Part shown: piece after piece, positions 61,785 through 64,000 of the stretch
Layout of the letters: every line of letters starts with the position of its first letter
Numbering within the stretch: position 1 is the stretch's first letter
DNA from: Dimorphilus gyrociliatus
Lineage: Eukaryota > Annelida > Polychaeta > Dinophilidae
Length of the DNA stretch: 64,000 bases
Direction: 5' to 3'
Assembly (NCBI GenBank): GCA_904063045.1
Contig: CAJFCJ010000014.1
Coordinates: 124,001-188,000 of the forward strand
The notes under the pieces: generated by a model
Told to the model about the DNA's origin: nothing
Seen by the model: the letters and a program-made list of their open reading frames with translations, nothing else
The model's database searches: none
Program-made: the position numbers and the translations under genes

Positions 61785-63376
61785 TTGTAGCCTTCGAGAA
61801 AAAGATGACGACGCCGAAGAGACGTTTACGACGTTCTACGTAAAAGAATTGCTAAAATTCGTAGAAGAACAACTCGGCGAAGATCTTTTGGGCTTAATAA
61901 TCCAAACTATAACCGCTTCGGCCGTTGGCATAACCGAAGTTGAAATACTCGATGTCCTATCGATAAATAACGATGCTGTACTGTTGGCCGTACCTGCGAA
62001 TGAATTATCAAATTTACTGAGATTTCCTTTTTCCGTATGGCTTTACGCTAGAAAATACTTGAAACCTCTTTTTTCAACCTATCACTTTAAGGGAAGAGAA
62101 TTATGGAAATGGAGGAATGAGGATGTTAGAAAGAGCTTAAAATCATTATACTTTAAAACGGCTGAATCGTTTAAAAATACTCACAAATGCTTAGCCGACT
62201 ACTTTAGCAATAAATGGATTAATCATAAACCTTTGGTAGTCCCCGAAAGGTCTATTCAAATTATTGAACCTTACTCTTGTTGCAGATATTTAACTCCTCA
62301 TCCTTTACTCTATTCCGAATATTTATACAATTATAGACGTATTACAGAATTAGGCCAACATTTTCTGCACAGCGTCGATATTGAGACGGTTAAATGCAAC
62401 ATATATTTTAACCTGGAAAGTCTTATTTCATTAATACAAGCTCTGGGCGTTCATTTTCTTTTAGAAGAAATTGACCTTGTATTGAGACATTTCTTCGATA
62501 CGGAACTCCATGTACTTAGAGATACAATTATTGCTTGCCATAAAATCTTAGAGGAAGATACTTTGCAATTACCTGTTGAAATAATAGGCCGATTAAGGAA
62601 TATCGAATTCGGAAAGGACTTTCCCAACATCTCAGATCTTATGCTTCAGTGCGTTCAGTGGTGTGATTCGAATACGAAACCTTTGCTAGTTCCGCTTTCA
62701 TCGTGGTTGCCAGATCCTAGGCAGAAAACTTTAATTACGTTAAATATTCCATCGACGAAGGCAATTATTACTGGAGAAACTCAATTTCTGACCATTTCAA
62801 CTAAAGAGAATATTATAAAAATGTATCATATAGCCTCTAAACAACTTATTCGTTCCTCTTTTCCTTTAAAGTCAAGCGTTATCTTTCTACTCGATTGTAA
62901 AGATGACAGAATCGCCGTCTCTACCGCCGACGGAAGCGTTATAATATGGAATTTAATTAACGGCAAATTTGACGGTTTTCTTAAGCAATCGTCTCCAATA
63001 AGAGCCAACGTATTGGCTAACGTTGGCGATAACTTACTATTGGGTAATAGTGACGGTTCTATGGATAGTTTTAACTTGAATACTCTTGAAGTTGTTGACA
63101 AGTTAAAACATCATAGTGACGCCATAACCGGATTACGAGTAAGTAAGGATGGAGAATATACAGTTTGCAGTAAGTCTATAATATGTTTACTCTGTATGGA
63201 ATAAGTAACTTTTAAATGCTCTTTTTTTTTTAACCGTCTCTTAGCATCCAGAGATAAAACTGTCAAATGTTTATCTTCCGATAACTTGGCCGTAATCATG
63301 GAAATATCCGATGAGAATTTAAATCAGCCTATTATTTTGATGTCCATAAGTAGCAATAATCTCTTTCTAGTACTTT
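55329..63376 (+). CDS. NWD1/NWD2-like NACHT and WD-repeat protein (partial, runs out of the window)
   Basis: Exons I can place in phase: 55329–55437, 57805–58007, 58103–58202, 58380–58479, 59885–59997, 60136–60210, 60703–61699, 61791–63169, 63245–63376, giving about 1,069 codons so far. The N-terminus has the module shared by NWD1, NWD2 and TEP1: ERHKLWNDCLPELQQFC, then ILLGDKYGCGALP. An NTPase region follows with a P-loop GKS at 388–390 and a Walker B LLIDN at 458–462. Then comes a helical region (about 570–860) and WD repeats from about residue 870 (DGSVIIWNLINGKF, SSRDKTVKC). Such proteins are cytosolic NTPase scaffolds; human NWD1 and NWD2 are poorly understood. The first intron (about 2.4 kb) contains a Tc1 element. 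I could not assign the exon after 63376 with confidence, so the C-terminus is missing. Confidence 0.85.
55486..55513 (+). repeat. Left terminal inverted repeat of the Tc1 element
   Basis: 28 bp from CAGCCGCGGTCA to TATACATG. It differs from the right repeat at positions 13, 18 and 20. Confidence 0.93.
55804..56796 (-). CDS. Tc1-like transposase (DD34E), 330 aa, uninterrupted
   Basis: This full-length reading frame starts MKYHSQIREL with no stops or frameshifts. The N-terminal paired helix-turn-helix region is at about 1–110, with the usual GRPS-type linker (KRGRPSK, 48–54) between its halves. The catalytic triad is complete: Asp144 in FTDESRF, Asp230 in QQDNAPPH and Glu265 in PDLNPIENLW. There are exactly 34 residues between the last two, the Tc1 DD34E spacing. 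The GGGGVMVWGCIS stretch at 175–186 is also typical. The protein would bind the element's terminal repeats and catalyse cut-and-paste transposition at TA sites. The intact frame and well-matched ends imply a recent insertion or a still active family. Confidence 0.96.
   Translation of the reverse strand: MKYHSQIRELARAKKAEMTYKELEADLNIPKPSLLYICENKRAGKPDKRGRPSKASERLKSLIKRECIRLQEKRELATAKKIKDNLSLDLSERTIRRILNKNGAKYLPILKVCPLSARAKTTRLNILGGWIQSQVEYKNVVFTDESRFSLDGPNHLLTWQLNDRPRLFRDKLPVGGGGVMVWGCISSDGEVFIQRLPSNISGEIYAEFLQGTVFPILKEKFGENFTFQQDNAPPHTARVTMDILEENGIQVLDWPPYSPDLNPIENLWGYLKIKVYEIQTPKTLDHLWDRIQEEVDKINTSNRDFVKNLYRGIGERVWQVIINKGNRIKK
57111..57138 (-). repeat. Right terminal inverted repeat of the Tc1 element
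   Basis: Inverted copy of 55486–55513 ending GACCGCGGCTG, followed by TA. Confidence 0.93.
58480..59884. other. Long intron of the NWD-like gene
   Basis: The 1,405-bp intron between the fourth and fifth exons contains TATACAGTATATAG-type motifs near 58948 and 59529, a TA repeat and a GA tract (about 59833–59855). The minus-strand ORFs 58782–59051 and 59220–59486 are hydrophobic or polypyrimidine artefacts. No second insertion with recognisable termini is visible. Confidence 0.6.
60434..60553 (+). repeat. Compound tetranucleotide array GTAT–GTTT–TAAG–TGAG–TGAA in an NWD intron
   Basis: GTAT units (60434–60470) pass into GTTT (60471–60482). After a 9-bp break, TAAG units (about 60491–60502), TGAG (60503–60528) and TGAA (about 60529–60538) follow. 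It lies in the intron before the NACHT exon. Confidence 0.9.
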
Positions 63377-64000
63377 GTAAGTTTAATACGTATTGTATAC
63401 TTTCTCTTGTCTTTTTGTTATTTTTTTCCTTTTTTGATGTTATCCCTTTCTTTATCTTGCTTTCATCTATCTTTAGCTTATTCTGAGTATAGGAAGATTA
63501 TAAGGATGAGAAACATGCTGTATATGTATAGGTGTATATATATAGCGGTTAAAGCCATTTTTCATGTTTCCATTTGTATCTAAGGTCACTTTCAAGGGTA
63601 ATCCCTCTTATTTTTTATTGAAAGATTTAGGTAGACCGCAGGAAATTTCGTCCACTTTCATGAAGTTAAAGAATTCCAATAGGAAGCGGGTATTCTCCTT
63701 ATTAATTCTCCTTTATGCATACAGTGTTTAGTTATAATAAGTACTAATATTCCAATTTTAATAGGCATTCTCTCCAATGCCAGTCCATTTCTCTGTTTAG
63801 CGAGGATTTATATACGAGACATTAAATTATATTTTCAGTATTTTGCTGATGAGTGCACCTCCATAAATCTTCTTTTCTCGCTGGAAGCGCAATTGTTTAT
63901 CATAATTTTTTTCGGTAGTCGTTATCTCTTCTACTAGACAATGTTGTCAAATTGCTTTGATAAGAAATAATAGCGATTACTTTTGAAAGTGCATTCGGGT
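63377..64000. other. Unresolved 3' part of the NWD-like gene
   Basis: A good donor GTAAGT follows 63376, but no acceptor in the next 620 bases gives an open in-phase exon with WD-repeat character. AG sites at 63502, 63584, 63628 and 63839 all lead to early stops or to non-WD residues. The remaining WD-repeat exons are probably beyond the window. Confidence 0.4.

Noticed and set aside
1-64000. tRNA, rRNA or other structured RNA genes
   Set aside because: I looked for internal promoter boxes (GGTTCRANNCC type) and cloverleaf-like inverted repeats and found no convincing case by eye.

Overview
This is animal (metazoan) nuclear DNA. It has multi-exon genes with GT–AG introns, often only 50–110 bp long, and protein families typical of animals: CYP4-type cytochromes P450, SLC5 and SLC39 transporters, rhodopsin-like GPCRs, a regucalcin and an NWD1-like NACHT–WD protein. 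The spacers are A+T-rich and packed with GA/CT, CTT, AT and GATA microsatellites. Short introns, the GPCR style and a beta-lactamase-like serine hydrolase with C-terminal BTRD-like repeats make me favour a small-genome lophotrochozoan, for example a compact annelid. That placement is inference.

Layout. 1–172: probable 3' end of a gene entering from the left. 2171–3457 (+): single-exon ankyrin-repeat protein. 5315–14057 (−): P450 cluster of two complete nine-exon CYP4-like genes (525 and 529 aa) flanking a decayed third copy. 19138–21659 (+) and 22042–25206 (−): two complete SLC5 sodium-coupled transporter paralogues placed tail to tail. 27563–29162 (−): regucalcin/SMP30. 29163–39333: about 10 kb with no supportable gene. 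39334–40830 (+): GPCR with one intron. 41154–43044 (−): secreted protein of unknown function with a weak PA-domain resemblance. 44025–46498 (+): beta-lactamase-fold serine hydrolase with BTRD-like repeats. 47050–49229 (+): membrane-anchored GH27 (alpha-galactosidase)-like protein with a C-terminal beta-trefoil-like region that seems to lack the catalytic acids. 49781–50893 (+): second, intronless GPCR. 52323–53553 (−): ZIP metal transporter. 55329 to beyond 63376 (+): NWD1/NWD2-like NACHT–WD gene running out of the window, with an apparently intact Tc1/mariner element (55486–57138) in its first intron in the opposite orientation.

The genes do not form one pathway. The groupings are evolutionary: tandem P450 duplication with one copy decaying, an inverted SLC5 duplication, and two GPCRs about 9 kb apart. 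All multi-exon models below were assembled by hand from splice signals and reading phase. Each one closes in frame, but none has transcript support. The observations I rate highest are the probable GH27 pseudo-enzyme, the hydrolase–BTRD architecture, a palindromic TATACAGTATA motif scattered over the whole window, and the intact Tc1 element.
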